A stretch of DNA of 59,730 nucleotides from Steroidobacteraceae bacterium (GTDB lineage: Bacteria > Pseudomonadota > Gammaproteobacteria > Steroidobacterales > Steroidobacteraceae). Made by a program: the position numbers and the translations under genes. The notes under the pieces were generated by a model. It had not been told where the DNA came from and did not search any database. It worked only from the letters and a program-made list of their open reading frames with translations. The stretch is taken from positions 1 to 59,730 of the forward strand of contig JAFMJH010000012.1 of assembly GCA_017853555.1 (NCBI GenBank). The letters are read 5' to 3'. Below, one piece after another: positions 51,020 to 59,730 of the stretch. Each line of letters opens with the position of its first letter. The stretch's first letter is position 1.

Positions 51020-51766
51020 TTGGGCGTCGTTCGTCTCGTGCAAATCACCGACACGCATCTGCATGCGGATGCGGCGGCGATCATGCGCGGGGTGAACACG
51101 CTCGAGACGCTGCGGCAGACGCTGCGCGCGGCGCATGCCGAGCTCGCAGCCGCCGACGCCGTGCTGCACACCGGCGATGCCGGCAACGACGATCCGGGCG
51201 GTTATCTCTGGTTGCAGCGCGAGCTAGGCGGACTCGGCAAGCCCATCCTCTGCATCCCGGGCAATCACGATGATCCCGCGCTGCTGCGTGCCGCGCTCGC
51301 CGCACCGTTTCGGCATTGCGGGCAACACGATTTCGGCGCGTGGCGGATCGTGATGCTCGACAGCCGTCTCGCCGACGAAGCCTCGGGTGCCTTGAGCCAC
51401 GCGGAACTCGCGCGTCTGGACGCTGCACTCGGCGCACTCGAGGGGCGGCAGGCCCTAGTGGTACTGCATCATCATCCGGTCACATCGCACTCGGCCTGGC
51501 TCGACACCGTGGCCCTGCGTGATCCCGAGGCCTTGTTCGCGGTCCTCGATCGGCACGCCGGCGTGCGCGGTCTGCTCTGGGGCCATGTGCATCAGGTCTA
51601 CGAAGGCGCGCGTCGCGATGTGCGACTGATGGGCACGCCGTCGACCTGCGTGCAGTTTTTGCCGCGCGTGCCGCATTTCGCCGTCGACACGCTGCCGCCG
51701 GCGTATCGCACCCTGACGCTGCACGCCGACGGGCGCATCGACTCGCAAGTGCACTGGGTGCAGTGA
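51020..51766 (+). CDS. Metallophosphoesterase, CpdA-like
   Basis: A calcineurin-like phosphoesterase of the class III cyclic-nucleotide phosphodiesterase type. The full metal set is present in 248 residues: QITDTHLH (DxH), HTGDAGNDD (GD), IPGNHDD (GNHD), VVLHHHPV and GHVHQ. The TTG at 51020 is the only start giving the QITDTH strand, 20 bases after ahcY. E. coli CpdA hydrolyses cAMP, and the length is close, but substrate specificity cannot be proven. The link with ahcY could reflect adenosine or cyclic nucleotide turnover, which is a guess. Confidence 0.85.
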   Translation: MGVVRLVQITDTHLHADAAAIMRGVNTLETLRQTLRAAHAELAAADAVLHTGDAGNDDPGGYLWLQRELGGLGKPILCIPGNHDDPALLRAALAAPFRHCGQHDFGAWRIVMLDSRLADEASGALSHAELARLDAALGALEGRQALVVLHHHPVTSHSAWLDTVALRDPEALFAVLDRHAGVRGLLWGHVHQVYEGARRDVRLMGTPSTCVQFLPRVPHFAVDTLPPAYRTLTLHADGRIDSQVHWVQ

Positions 51767-52666
51767 ATGCGCACGTTCCTGCGTTTCCTCGCCTTGTTCG
51801 CCATCGGCTTCGCCGTGATGGCGGCGCTCTCCTACCCTCTCTACGCGTGGCTGACGCCCGGGTACGACGTCGCGTTCCATCGCGTCGGTACGCGGCTCGG
51901 CATGCTCACGCTGCTGATCGGCTTCGTGCTGACCGCGCGGCGCATGGGTCTCGCCGATCGTGACAGTCTCGGCTACGGCCTGCCGCGCGCCGCATTTCTG
52001 CGCGAGACGGCTGTGGGGCTCGCGCTCGGCGTCGTCACCATGCTGCCGATCGTGGCGTTGATGTTCGCGCTCGACTTGCGCGTGCTGCGCGGCGACGTCG
52101 CGATTGATCACGCGCTGCTCGCGCAACTTCTGGTGCGCGGCGCGGTGAGCGGACTTGCGGTCGCCCTCATCGAAGAAACCTTTCTGCGCGGCGCACTGCA
52201 GACCGGCATCACGCGCGAGTCGGGCGTGCGGCTCGCCATCGTGCTCACGTCGCTGCTCTACGCCGCCACGCATTTCATAGGTCGCATGCGCATCGCGCCC
52301 GCAGACGTCGATGCGTGGAGTGGCGTCGAGTTGATTCGCGGTACGCTCGCCGCGTTCGCCGAGCCGCTCGCCATCGGTGACGCATTCATCTGCCTCGCGT
52401 TGGTCGGCGCCTTGCTCGGTCTCGTGCGCGCGCGCACGGGCAACATCGCCGCCTGCATCGGCTTGCACGCCGGTTGGGTGTGGGTGATCACCTTCGTGCG
52501 TGAAACGTCGCAGCCCGATCCTGCGCAACCGCTCGCCTTCCTGCTGTCGAACTTCGACGGCGTGGTCGGCTGGCTCGTGGCCGCCTGGACGCTGGTGATC
52601 GGGGTCGCCCTGCACGCGCTCTATGCGCGGCGCACCTCAGGCGTCGGTACGCTTCACCATCGGTGA
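51767..52666 (+). CDS. CPBP-family intramembrane metalloprotease homologue
   Basis: A 299-residue multi-spanning membrane protein with about seven hydrophobic segments. The CPBP (Abi/CAAX protease) motifs are EETFLRG (the EExxxR box), a later TLLYAATHF-type His (AATHFIG) and a second His in IGLHAGWVW. Family members include bacteriocin self-immunity proteins and prenyl-protein proteases; the role here is unknown. It starts directly after the metallophosphatase stop. Its last 30 bases overlap the convergent LON-domain gene. Confidence 0.88.
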   Translation: MRTFLRFLALFAIGFAVMAALSYPLYAWLTPGYDVAFHRVGTRLGMLTLLIGFVLTARRMGLADRDSLGYGLPRAAFLRETAVGLALGVVTMLPIVALMFALDLRVLRGDVAIDHALLAQLLVRGAVSGLAVALIEETFLRGALQTGITRESGVRLAIVLTSLLYAATHFIGRMRIAPADVDAWSGVELIRGTLAAFAEPLAIGDAFICLALVGALLGLVRARTGNIAACIGLHAGWVWVITFVRETSQPDPAQPLAFLLSNFDGVVGWLVAAWTLVIGVALHALYARRTSGVGTLHHR

Positions 52667-53248
52667 GAGACGCGCGAGCCGCAGCAGCGGGTCGGTGAGT
52701 TCCAGCAAGAATTGTTTGTCGATCGGCGGCAGCGGCAAAATTTCGCTCAGCCTCGCGCCGACCCAGGCCGCATCGTCGAAGCGCGGTTCGATGCCCGCAT
52801 AGGCCTCCTCGAGTTCCGGCCAAACGCGACGCAGCAGATCGCGCAGATGCGAATGCGCCTCGGGAATCGTGGTACTCGCGATTTCTTCGACAGGATCGAT
52901 CCACTGCACCCAGCCGACATTCAAACCGTCGGCCGCACGCAGATGCGAGAGCACGCGGAAACGACGCTCGCCGCGGCAGGCGATGCCGAGCAAGCCGTCG
53001 GGCAAGCGATCGAAGTCGACGATGCGCGCACTCGTGCCGATGTCGGCGAATGCACTGCCCGCCTCGACGTCGGTCGCCGCATCGGTGATGCAGACCACGC
53101 CGAACGGCGTGCCGTCGCGCATGCATTTTTTGACCATGTCGACGTAACGCGTTTCGAAAATGCGCAGCGGCAGCGGGCCGCCGGGAAACAGCACCACGTT
53201 GAGCGGGAACAGCGGCAGCTCGGCGGTCTCAGTCACGCGCGTCGCCAC
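52637..53248 (-). CDS. LON substrate-binding domain protein
   Basis: A stand-alone N-terminal LON domain (PUA-like) of 203 residues without ATPase or protease parts. Signatures: LPLFPLNVVLFPGGPLPLRIFE (adjoining motifs), MVKKCMRDGTPFGVV, and a C-terminal helical region. Such proteins are common in proteobacteria; their role is unknown, though they may bind unfolded proteins. The start overlaps the ubiX stop by 20 bases, so it belongs to the mpl-ubiX unit. Confidence 0.88.
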   Translation of the reverse strand: MATRVTETAELPLFPLNVVLFPGGPLPLRIFETRYVDMVKKCMRDGTPFGVVCITDAATDVEAGSAFADIGTSARIVDFDRLPDGLLGIACRGERRFRVLSHLRAADGLNVGWVQWIDPVEEIASTTIPEAHSHLRDLLRRVWPELEEAYAGIEPRFDDAAWVGARLSEILPLPPIDKQFLLELTDPLLRLARLSPMVKRTDA

Positions 53249-53858
53249 GGCCCCAGCGCTGCATCAACTGATGCTCCACGCCCAGCTGATCGAGTACGCG
53301 TGCCACGATGAAATCCACCAACGCCTCGACTTGGCGAGGGTGATTGTAGAAGCCGGGGTTCGCCGGCAGGATCACCGCACCGAGTCGCGCGAGCTTCAAC
53401 ATGTTCTCGAGATGAATGGGCGAGAACGGCGTCTCGCGTGGCACGATGACGAGATTGCCGCGCTCCTTGATGACCACGTCGGCCGCGCGCTCGAGCAGAT
53501 TCTCGCTCGCGCCGGTCGCGATCGCCGAGACCGTGGCCATCGAACACGGACACACGACCATGTGGTGCGGCGCACCCGAACCGCTTGCCACCGGCGACGT
53601 CCACTCCTCGTCGCCGAAGACGCGCAACTGTCCGTCGCGCGCGCCGTAGAGCGCGGAGAGGTGACGCGTCTGCTCGGCGGTACGGCCGGGCAAACGCAGG
53701 TCGGTTTCCGAACCGACCACGATCTGCGCGGCTTTGGTGAACATCAAATAAACCTGATAGTCGGCCTGCAGCAGACACTCGACGAGGCGCAGTCCGTACT
53801 GCGCGCCCGAGGCGCCCGTCATGCCGACCGTCACGATGCGTTCGTCCCTGCGCCCCAT
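53229..53858 (-). CDS. ubiX: Flavin prenyltransferase UbiX
   Basis: UbiX attaches a dimethylallyl group to FMN, making the prenyl-FMN cofactor needed by the UbiD decarboxylase in ubiquinone synthesis. The 209-residue protein shows VGMTGASGAQYGLRL at the N-terminus, CSMATVSAIATGASENLLERAADV (adjoining motifs), and PRETPFSPIHLENM, the family signature. The ATG at 53858 shares bases with the mpl stop. An in-frame extension into mpl is rejected. Confidence 0.96.
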   Translation of the reverse strand: MGRRDERIVTVGMTGASGAQYGLRLVECLLQADYQVYLMFTKAAQIVVGSETDLRLPGRTAEQTRHLSALYGARDGQLRVFGDEEWTSPVASGSGAPHHMVVCPCSMATVSAIATGASENLLERAADVVIKERGNLVIVPRETPFSPIHLENMLKLARLGAVILPANPGFYNHPRQVEALVDFIVARVLDQLGVEHQLMQRWGRGDARD

Positions 53859-55234
53859 CAGACCTCCTCCGCGAGTGCGGCGAGCAGCTTGCCGTGCAAA
53901 CCGCCGAAGCCGCCGTTCGACATGATCAGCGCGTGATCGCCCGCGCGCAAGCGCCCGGCCAGGGCGCGCGCGAGCGCATCGACGTCCTGCGAGCGATGCC
54001 CACGCCCGCCGAGCGCAGCGAGCACGACGCCCGCATCCCACCCGAGATCCGCCGGTGCGTGCATCCAGACTTCGTCGGCCGCGGCGAGCGATGCGGCGAG
54101 CGTGTCGCGATGCACGCCGAGTCGCATGGTGTTCGAACGCGGTTCGAGTACGGCGATGATGCGTGCCGCACCGACGCGCCGGCGCAAGCCGTCCAAGGTG
54201 GTCGCGATCGCCGTGGGGTGATGGGCGAAATCGTCGTACACGCGCACGCCGCGCACTTCGCCGCGCAATTCGAGACGCCGCTTCACGCCGCGGAACAGAC
54301 ACAAGGCCGCGCACGCGACCTCGGGCGGCACGCCGGCATGTCGCGCCGCGGCGATCGCCGCGAGCGCGTTGTCGACGTTGTGCGCGCCGAGCAAATTCCA
54401 GCGCACCGTACCGACGCTTACGCCGGCTGCGAGCACCTCGAATTGCGAACCATCGGCGGCCGCGTTGCCGGCGCGCGCCGTCCAGTGCGCACCGTCGCCG
54501 CCGCCCTGCGCAAAACCTTCGATCGGGCTCCAGCAACCGGTGGCGAGCGTGCGTGCGAGATTCGCATCGGCGGCATTGGCGACCACGAGGCCCGACGGCG
54601 GCACCGTGCGCACGAGGTGATGAAACTGTCGCTCGATCGCGGCGAGGTCGGGATAGATGTCGGCGTGATCGAATTCGAGATTGTTGAGGATCACCGTGCG
54701 CGGTCGGTAGTGGACGAACTTCGCGCGCTTGTCGAAGAACGCGGTGTCGTACTCGTCGGCTTCGATGACGAAGAACGGGCTCTCGCCGAGACGCGCGCTC
54801 ACGCCGAAATCGTCGGCCACGCCGCCGATCAAAAATCCGGGCGACAAGCCGGCATATTCGAGTATCCACGCGAGCATGCTGCTGGTCGTGGTCTTGCCGT
54901 GCGTGCCGGCGACCCCCAACACCCAGCGCTCGCGCAACACGTTGCGCGCGAGCCATTCGGGGCCGGACTCGTACGGGATGCCGCGATCAAGCAGCGCTTC
55001 GATCACCGGCACGCCGCGCGACATCACGTTGCCGACCACCACCACGTCCGGCGCCGGGTCGAGTTGCGCCGCGTCGTAACCTTCAAAGATATCGACACCG
55101 AGCGCCTGCAATTGCGTGCTCATCGGCGGATAGACGTTGCGATCGGAGCCGGTCACGCGATGTCCGGCCGCCTTGGCGATGGCGGCGATGCCTGCCATGA
55201 ACGTGCCGCAGATGCCGAGGATGTGTACGTGCAT
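53858..55234 (-). CDS. mpl: UDP-MurNAc tripeptide ligase Mpl (murein recycling)
   Basis: Mpl links the recycled L-Ala-gamma-D-Glu-mDAP tripeptide directly to UDP-MurNAc, by-passing MurC/D/E. The 458 residues begin MHVHILGICGTFMAG, which separates Mpl from MurC, with P-loop GTHGKTTTS at 110-118, EADEYDTAFFDKRAKF and DDFAHHPTAI. It is the recycling counterpart of the dcw Mur ligases in this window. It overlaps ubiX by one base and follows a small membrane protein. Confidence 0.96.
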   Translation of the reverse strand: MHVHILGICGTFMAGIAAIAKAAGHRVTGSDRNVYPPMSTQLQALGVDIFEGYDAAQLDPAPDVVVVGNVMSRGVPVIEALLDRGIPYESGPEWLARNVLRERWVLGVAGTHGKTTTSSMLAWILEYAGLSPGFLIGGVADDFGVSARLGESPFFVIEADEYDTAFFDKRAKFVHYRPRTVILNNLEFDHADIYPDLAAIERQFHHLVRTVPPSGLVVANAADANLARTLATGCWSPIEGFAQGGGDGAHWTARAGNAAADGSQFEVLAAGVSVGTVRWNLLGAHNVDNALAAIAAARHAGVPPEVACAALCLFRGVKRRLELRGEVRGVRVYDDFAHHPTAIATTLDGLRRRVGAARIIAVLEPRSNTMRLGVHRDTLAASLAAADEVWMHAPADLGWDAGVVLAALGGRGHRSQDVDALARALAGRLRAGDHALIMSNGGFGGLHGKLLAALAEEV

Positions 55235-55237
55235 GAT

Positions 55238-55783
55238 TCAGCGCGCGGGCGCGACCGCGGCACCGACGTCGCCGGTACCGAACAAGCCGATGACGATCAA
55301 CCCGCCGAGCAGATCGCCGGCGAGGAACAACAGCACGCACTGCGTCATCGATCGCTCGAGCGCCGCGCGCAGAATGCGCGCATTGACGTACACCACGTAG
55401 AAACCGACCACGATGATGACCGCGAGCAGCGGCGACGGCTGCACGTTCTGCCCCGCCTGCGGCATGACCGCGGCCGCGAGCGGCACGCTGAACGGCGCGA
55501 GCAGACAGGAGACGCCGAACAACGCGCTCATGGTCTGCACGAAACGCTCGCTGCGACCGAACATGCGCAGCAGAAACCAGAACCAGAACAACGTGAAGCC
55601 GCTCGACAGCAAGGCCTCGGCCGGCAGCGTGTCGCGCACCGGCAGGAACTGGGTGGCGAGCGTCACTTGCAGCAGCAGATGGATGCCGAACGTCACCCAC
55701 ATCAAGTGCGGCGCACCCGGCAAATCGGCCGGGCTCGCGCGCAGTCGCACGATGTCGATCAGGGTCTTGAGGATGGAAATCAT
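55238..55783 (-). CDS. YIP1-like small membrane protein
   Basis: A 181-residue protein starting MISILKTLIDIVRLR from the ATG at 55783; an ATG at 55819 would add 12 residues. About four to five hydrophobic segments are seen (around IHLLLQVTLA, FTLFWFWFLL, LLAPFSVPLAAAV, LLAVIIVVGFYVVYV, CVLLFLAGDLLGGLIVIGLF). The pattern resembles YIP1-type bacterial membrane proteins, but that link is weak. It ends three bases before mpl, suggesting a common transcript. Function unknown. Confidence 0.7.
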   Translation of the reverse strand: MISILKTLIDIVRLRASPADLPGAPHLMWVTFGIHLLLQVTLATQFLPVRDTLPAEALLSSGFTLFWFWFLLRMFGRSERFVQTMSALFGVSCLLAPFSVPLAAAVMPQAGQNVQPSPLLAVIIVVGFYVVYVNARILRAALERSMTQCVLLFLAGDLLGGLIVIGLFGTGDVGAAVAPAR

Positions 55784-55828
55784 GCGGAATCCGTTCCCGT
55801 AGAGGTGGAATTCTTGCATAGTTCACCG

Positions 55829-56917
55829 ATGTCGTCGTCCACACCGTTGATCAGCACGCAGACCGCGCTGGAAGATTTGCTCGCCGCGCTGTCGGGTTCG
55901 ACGGAAATCGGCATCGATACCGAGTTTTTGCGCGAGCGCACCTACCGCGCCGAACTCTGCCTGCTGCAACTGACGACGCCGCACGGCCCGGTCTGCGTCG
56001 ATCCGATCGCCCTGCCCGAACTCGCGCCCTTGGGCGCGTTGCTCGGCGCCGGTCCGCTCAAAGTGCTGCACGCCGGTCGCCAGGACCTCGAAGTCCTGCT
56101 GCCGTTCACGGGCCCGGTGAGGCCCTTGTTCGACACCCAAGTCGCCGCGGCACTCGCGGGGCACCCGGCGCAAATCGGCTACGGCGAACTCGTCAAGCGT
56201 CTGCTCGCGCGCGAACTGCCCAAAGCGCATACGCGCACCGATTGGTCGCGCCGACCGTTGTCGGTCGAACAGGTCGACTACGCGCTCGACGACGTGCGCT
56301 ATCTGCTGCCGCTGCGCGAGCTGCTGCTCGAAAAACTCGGCACGCTCGGACGTCTCGACTGGCTGACCGAAGAGCTCGCCGAATTGCAGGATCCGACCAA
56401 TCTCGCCATCGATCCGGAACGAGCCTGGCAACGCTTCAAAGGCATGCAGGGTCTCGATGCGGGCCGACAGACGCTGCTGCAAGATCTCGCCGCATGGCGC
56501 GAACGACGGGCCATCGCGCGCAATCGTCCGCGTGGCTGGATACTCGATGATGCCGTGCTGCGCGAAGTCGTCTATCGCGTGCCGCGCGATCCGCAGCAAC
56601 TCGCCTCGATCGAAGCGATGCCCGAAGCGGTGGTGCGAAATTCCGGCGAAGAACTGCTCGCGCTGATCGCGGCCGCCGGCATTGCGGATCCGCCGCCACC
56701 GCTGCCGCGACGCGAACGACCCGACCCCGCGTTCGTCGCGCGCGTCAAACGACTCTCGAGCGCGGCACAATCGATCGCGCTCGAGCACGAGCTCGCGGCC
56801 GAGGTGTTGGTGACGAGGCGGGTGCTCGAAGAAATCGCCGCCGGTCGCAAAGCCCTCGACACGTTGCGAGGTTGGCGGCGCGCGCTGCTCGCCGCGCGAC
56901 TCGACGCGGTCGACTGA
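55829..56917 (+). CDS. rnd: Ribonuclease D
   Basis: A 3'-5' exoribonuclease of the DEDD superfamily that trims tRNA and other stable RNAs. The ATG at 55829 gives 362 residues. Exo I motif IGIDTEFLRERTY (Asp/Glu), exo II HAGRQDLEVL, and exo III VDYALDDVRYL with its Tyr are intact, followed by HRDC domains (for example RPRGWILDDAVL). Length matches E. coli RNase D (375). It diverges from the membrane protein gene and converges on adk. Confidence 0.95.
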   Translation: MSSSTPLISTQTALEDLLAALSGSTEIGIDTEFLRERTYRAELCLLQLTTPHGPVCVDPIALPELAPLGALLGAGPLKVLHAGRQDLEVLLPFTGPVRPLFDTQVAAALAGHPAQIGYGELVKRLLARELPKAHTRTDWSRRPLSVEQVDYALDDVRYLLPLRELLLEKLGTLGRLDWLTEELAELQDPTNLAIDPERAWQRFKGMQGLDAGRQTLLQDLAAWRERRAIARNRPRGWILDDAVLREVVYRVPRDPQQLASIEAMPEAVVRNSGEELLALIAAAGIADPPPPLPRRERPDPAFVARVKRLSSAAQSIALEHELAAEVLVTRRVLEEIAAGRKALDTLRGWRRALLAARLDAVD

Positions 56918-56920
56918 CGC

Positions 56921-57571
56921 TCAGCGCGCGAGCGCTGCTTCGACGCGCGCCGTCACGGTCGCGAGTTCACCTTCCGCCTCGACCTTGCGCAACAAACCCT
57001 TGCGCTCGTAAAAGCCGATGAGCGGCGCGGTCTGTTCAACGTATACGGCCAGACGCTTTGCCACCGTCGCTTCGGTGTCGTCCGGGCGCTGCACGAGTCG
57101 CGGCGTGGTGCATTGCCCGCCGCACGGCGGCGGCGTGGGAACCGGTGCGGTGTGCACGTTGAAGACGCGGCCGCAGTCCTGACAACTGCGTCGACCGGAG
57201 ATGCGTTGCACCAGCAACTCCGGCTGCACTTCGAACTGGATCACGGCATCGAGCGGCTGGCCGATCTGCGCCAGCATGACGTCGAGGCCTTCGGCTTGCG
57301 GAATGGTGCGCGGGAATCCGTCGAGGATGAAACCGCGCGCGGCATCCGGCGCCGCCAAACGCTCGCGCACCATGCCCAAAATCGTGGCGTCGTCGACCAA
57401 TTGGCCGGCATCCATCACGGCCTTGGCGCGGCGCCCGAGTTCGGTGCCGTCTTTGACGTGCGCGCGCAGCAAATCTCCGGTGGAGACTTGCGGTATCGCG
57501 TGACTCTCGACCAGACGTTGCGACTGGGTTCCTTTGCCGGATCCCGGAGCCCCGAGGAAGACGATTCTCAT
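56921..57571 (-). CDS. adk: Adenylate kinase with four-cysteine LID
   Basis: Interconverts ATP plus AMP and two ADP. The 216-residue protein has P-loop GAPGSGKGTQ, the AMP-binding FILDGFPRT and a long LID. Cys130, Cys133, Cys150 and Cys154 in SCQDC and PCGGQC form CX2C-X16-CX3C, a likely zinc site; E. coli Adk has no such cysteines. No Shine-Dalgarno is visible and the predicted promoter leaves a leader of only a few bases. It is divergent from the PPi-phosphofructokinase gene. Confidence 0.97.
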   Translation of the reverse strand: MRIVFLGAPGSGKGTQSQRLVESHAIPQVSTGDLLRAHVKDGTELGRRAKAVMDAGQLVDDATILGMVRERLAAPDAARGFILDGFPRTIPQAEGLDVMLAQIGQPLDAVIQFEVQPELLVQRISGRRSCQDCGRVFNVHTAPVPTPPPCGGQCTTPRLVQRPDDTEATVAKRLAVYVEQTAPLIGFYERKGLLRKVEAEGELATVTARVEAALAR

Positions 57572-57580
57572 GACGGGCGC

Positions 57581-57609
57581 ACAGTACCCGTCCGATACCG
57601 CAAGGTCAA
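57581..57609 (-). promoter_or_regulatory. Promoter of adk
   Basis: On the minus strand TTGACC (57604-57609), a 17-base spacer and TACTGT (57581-57586). The -10 ends nine bases before the adk ATG, so transcription would begin about three bases ahead of the start codon. Confidence 0.6.
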
Positions 57610-57619
57610 ACCGTAGGCT

Positions 57620-58918
57620 ATGCTCGCGGCCATGAAAAAGCAGCCTCGTTCCGCGGCAAAACCGCGTAATGCGTTCTACGCGCAATCGGGCGGCGTGACC
57701 GCCGTCATCAACGCTTCGGCCGCCGGCGTGATCGAAACCGCCGGCCAATATCCCAAGCACATCCGCAAGGTGCTCGCCGGTCGCCACGGCATCGTCGGTG
57801 CACTCGAAGAAGATCTGATCGACGTCTCGCGCGAGAGTCGCGCCACCATCGCGGGCTTGCGTCACACGCCGGCGGGCGCTTTCGGTTCGGCGCGTTTCAA
57901 GCTCAAAGGCATCGAGCAGAACAAGGCCGAATACCAACGCCTCATCGAAGTGTTCGCCGCGCACGACATCGGCTACTTCTTCTACAACGGCGGCAACGAT
58001 TCGATGGACACCGCGCACAAGGTGTCGCAGATCGGCGCGCAGCTCGGCTACCCCATCACCTGCATCGGCGTGCCGAAGACCGTCGACAACGACTTGCCGT
58101 ACACCGATTGCTGCCCGGGATTCGGTTCGGTCGCGAAGTACGTCGCGATCTCGACGCTCGAAGCCTCGCTCGACGTCGCGTCGATGGCACGCACCTCGAC
58201 CAAAGTTTTCGTGATGGAAGTGATGGGTCGCCACGCCGGCTGGATCGCGGCGGCCGGCGGCCTCGCCGGTCGCGGCAAAGACGACGCGCCGCACATCATC
58301 CTGTTCCCGGAAATCGCATTCGATCGCGCGGCGTTTCTCGCGCGCGTCAAAAAAGTCGTCGAACGGGTCGGTTATTGCGTGATCGTGGTGTCGGAGGGCG
58401 CGCATTACGCCGACGGCCGCTTCCTCGCCGACGCCGGCACCAAAGACGCTTTCGGCCACACGCAACTCGGCGGCGTCGGCCCCGTGGTCGCGAACATGAT
58501 CCGCGAAGCGCACGGCTACAAATATCATTGGGCCGTGGCCGACTATCTGCAACGCGCCGCGCGCCACATCGCCTCGAAGGTGGACGTCGATCAGGCGTAC
58601 GCGATGGGCAAAGCCGCCGTCGAGCTCGCCGTGCGCGGGCACAACGCGATGATGCCGACGGTGGTGCGCAAATCGTCGCACCCTTATCGCTGGACGGTCG
58701 GCGCCGTCGAGCTCGCCAAAGTCGCCAACGTCGAAAAGAAACTGCCGCGTGATTTCATCACGCCGGACGGCTTCGGCATCACCACCAAGGCACGCCGCTA
58801 TCTCTCGCCGCTGATCGGTGGCGGCGAACCGCCGCCGTACGAGTGCGGCTTGCCGGTCTACGTGAAGATCAAGGGCGTCGCCGTCAAGAAAAAATTGCCG
58901 CCGTTCACCGTCAAATGA
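57620..58918 (+). CDS. pfp: PPi-dependent 6-phosphofructokinase
   Basis: Phosphorylates fructose 6-phosphate with pyrophosphate in place of ATP; the reaction is reversible. The 432 residues show YNGGNDSMDT at 122-131, where the Gly of ATP enzymes is replaced, PKTVDNDL at 152-159, with the Lys that marks PPi-dependent enzymes, and MGRHAGW. These residues are well established as PPi-type determinants. An ATG four codons later (57632) is an alternative start; neither has a clear Shine-Dalgarno. The next gene is a proton-pumping pyrophosphatase. Confidence 0.92.
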   Translation: MLAAMKKQPRSAAKPRNAFYAQSGGVTAVINASAAGVIETAGQYPKHIRKVLAGRHGIVGALEEDLIDVSRESRATIAGLRHTPAGAFGSARFKLKGIEQNKAEYQRLIEVFAAHDIGYFFYNGGNDSMDTAHKVSQIGAQLGYPITCIGVPKTVDNDLPYTDCCPGFGSVAKYVAISTLEASLDVASMARTSTKVFVMEVMGRHAGWIAAAGGLAGRGKDDAPHIILFPEIAFDRAAFLARVKKVVERVGYCVIVVSEGAHYADGRFLADAGTKDAFGHTQLGGVGPVVANMIREAHGYKYHWAVADYLQRAARHIASKVDVDQAYAMGKAAVELAVRGHNAMMPTVVRKSSHPYRWTVGAVELAKVANVEKKLPRDFITPDGFGITTKARRYLSPLIGGGEPPPYECGLPVYVKIKGVAVKKKLPPFTVK

Positions 58919-58977
58919 CGGCGCAGCACCCGCCCCGGGCGAGACGGCGTCCCGGCCGGCGGACCGCCGGGCTGTGC

Positions 58978-58983
58978 TATATT
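58978..58983 (+). promoter_or_regulatory. Extended -10 promoter element for hppA
   Basis: TGCTATATT (58975 onward; hexamer TATATT) is an extended -10 without a good -35, 44 bases before the hppA ATG. The leader between them is pyrimidine-rich and ends with GGGGG as Shine-Dalgarno. A GC hairpin (58956-58970) just upstream lacks a T tract and is not called as a terminator. Confidence 0.45.
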
Positions 58984-59027
58984 GCCGCGCCTTTTTTCGA
59001 CCTTTCTCTCTGGGGGATTGAACAATA

Positions 59028-59730
<703 letters not shown>

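Noticed and set aside
53894-56917. A 1007-codon open frame covering mpl on the other strand and rnd
   Set aside because: Only the part from 55829 encodes a known protein (RNase D). The rest is antisense to mpl and the membrane protein gene, with the Arg/Asp/His-rich make-up of a high-GC shadow frame.
58951-59000. GC hairpin followed by a T-run as a terminator of the PPi-phosphofructokinase gene
   Set aside because: The hairpin (58956-58970) is separated from the T-run (about 58991-58997) by the hppA -10 element, so it does not have terminator geometry.

Overview
This window is GC-rich, gene-dense chromosomal DNA from a gammaproteobacterium. It contains no phage, transposon, CRISPR array, tRNA or rRNA that I can recognise. 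Several gene sets support the assignment: rsmI-lpoA-yraN next to rnpB, petABC-sspB, algW-murA-ibaG, and kdsD-lptCAB-rpoN-hpf-rapZ. A PPi-dependent phosphofructokinase beside a membrane H+-pyrophosphatase, and PVWY-type cytochrome b, suggest the Xanthomonadales/Nevskiales/Steroidobacter neighbourhood. That finer placement is inference only.

Region 1 (1-17.5 kb, minus strand) is a complete division and cell wall (dcw) cluster read from mraZ down to ftsZ: mraZ, rsmH, ftsL, ftsI, murE, murF, mraY, murD, ftsW, murG, murC, murB, ddl, ftsQ, ftsA, ftsZ (cut by the window edge). Most junctions from rsmH to ftsQ are 1-4 base stop/start overlaps, so the cluster reads as a translationally coupled transcription unit. 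It is headed by a near-consensus promoter with four tandem 10-bp MraZ boxes.

Region 2 (17.6-34.2 kb) holds RNase P RNA, rsmI, divergent lpoA-yraN, the cytochrome bc1 operon petABC with sspB, the envelope-stress protease algW, murA-ibaG, and a plus-strand run kdsD-lptC-lptA-lptB-rpoN-hpf-rapZ-mgtE. From memory, gene order resembles the Pseudomonas aeruginosa mraZ-to-rapZ block, but sspA, kdsC, ptsN and other usual members are missing from their places.

Region 3 (34.2-48.2 kb) carries pirin and patatin-like genes, an exported peroxiredoxin with a Tat-exported DUF1838 protein closed by a strong terminator, and a long minus-strand unit: tkt-gap-pgk-pykA-(penicillin acylase family)-moxR-VWA. Central carbon enzymes there are coupled by overlapping codons to an envelope hydrolase and a MoxR/VWA pair of unknown target.

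Region 4 (48.2-59.7 kb) starts with metK and ahcY separated by an S-adenosylhomocysteine riboswitch, followed by a metallophosphatase and a CPBP-family membrane protein. On the other strand lie a small membrane protein, mpl, ubiX and a LON-substrate-binding-domain protein. The window ends with rnd, adk, PPi-dependent phosphofructokinase and the start of hppA. The last two suggest glycolysis using pyrophosphate in balance with a proton-pumping pyrophosphatase.

No stretch over 300 bases lacks a gene. The longest non-coding part without an assigned element is about 17467-17607, where I see nothing convincing.
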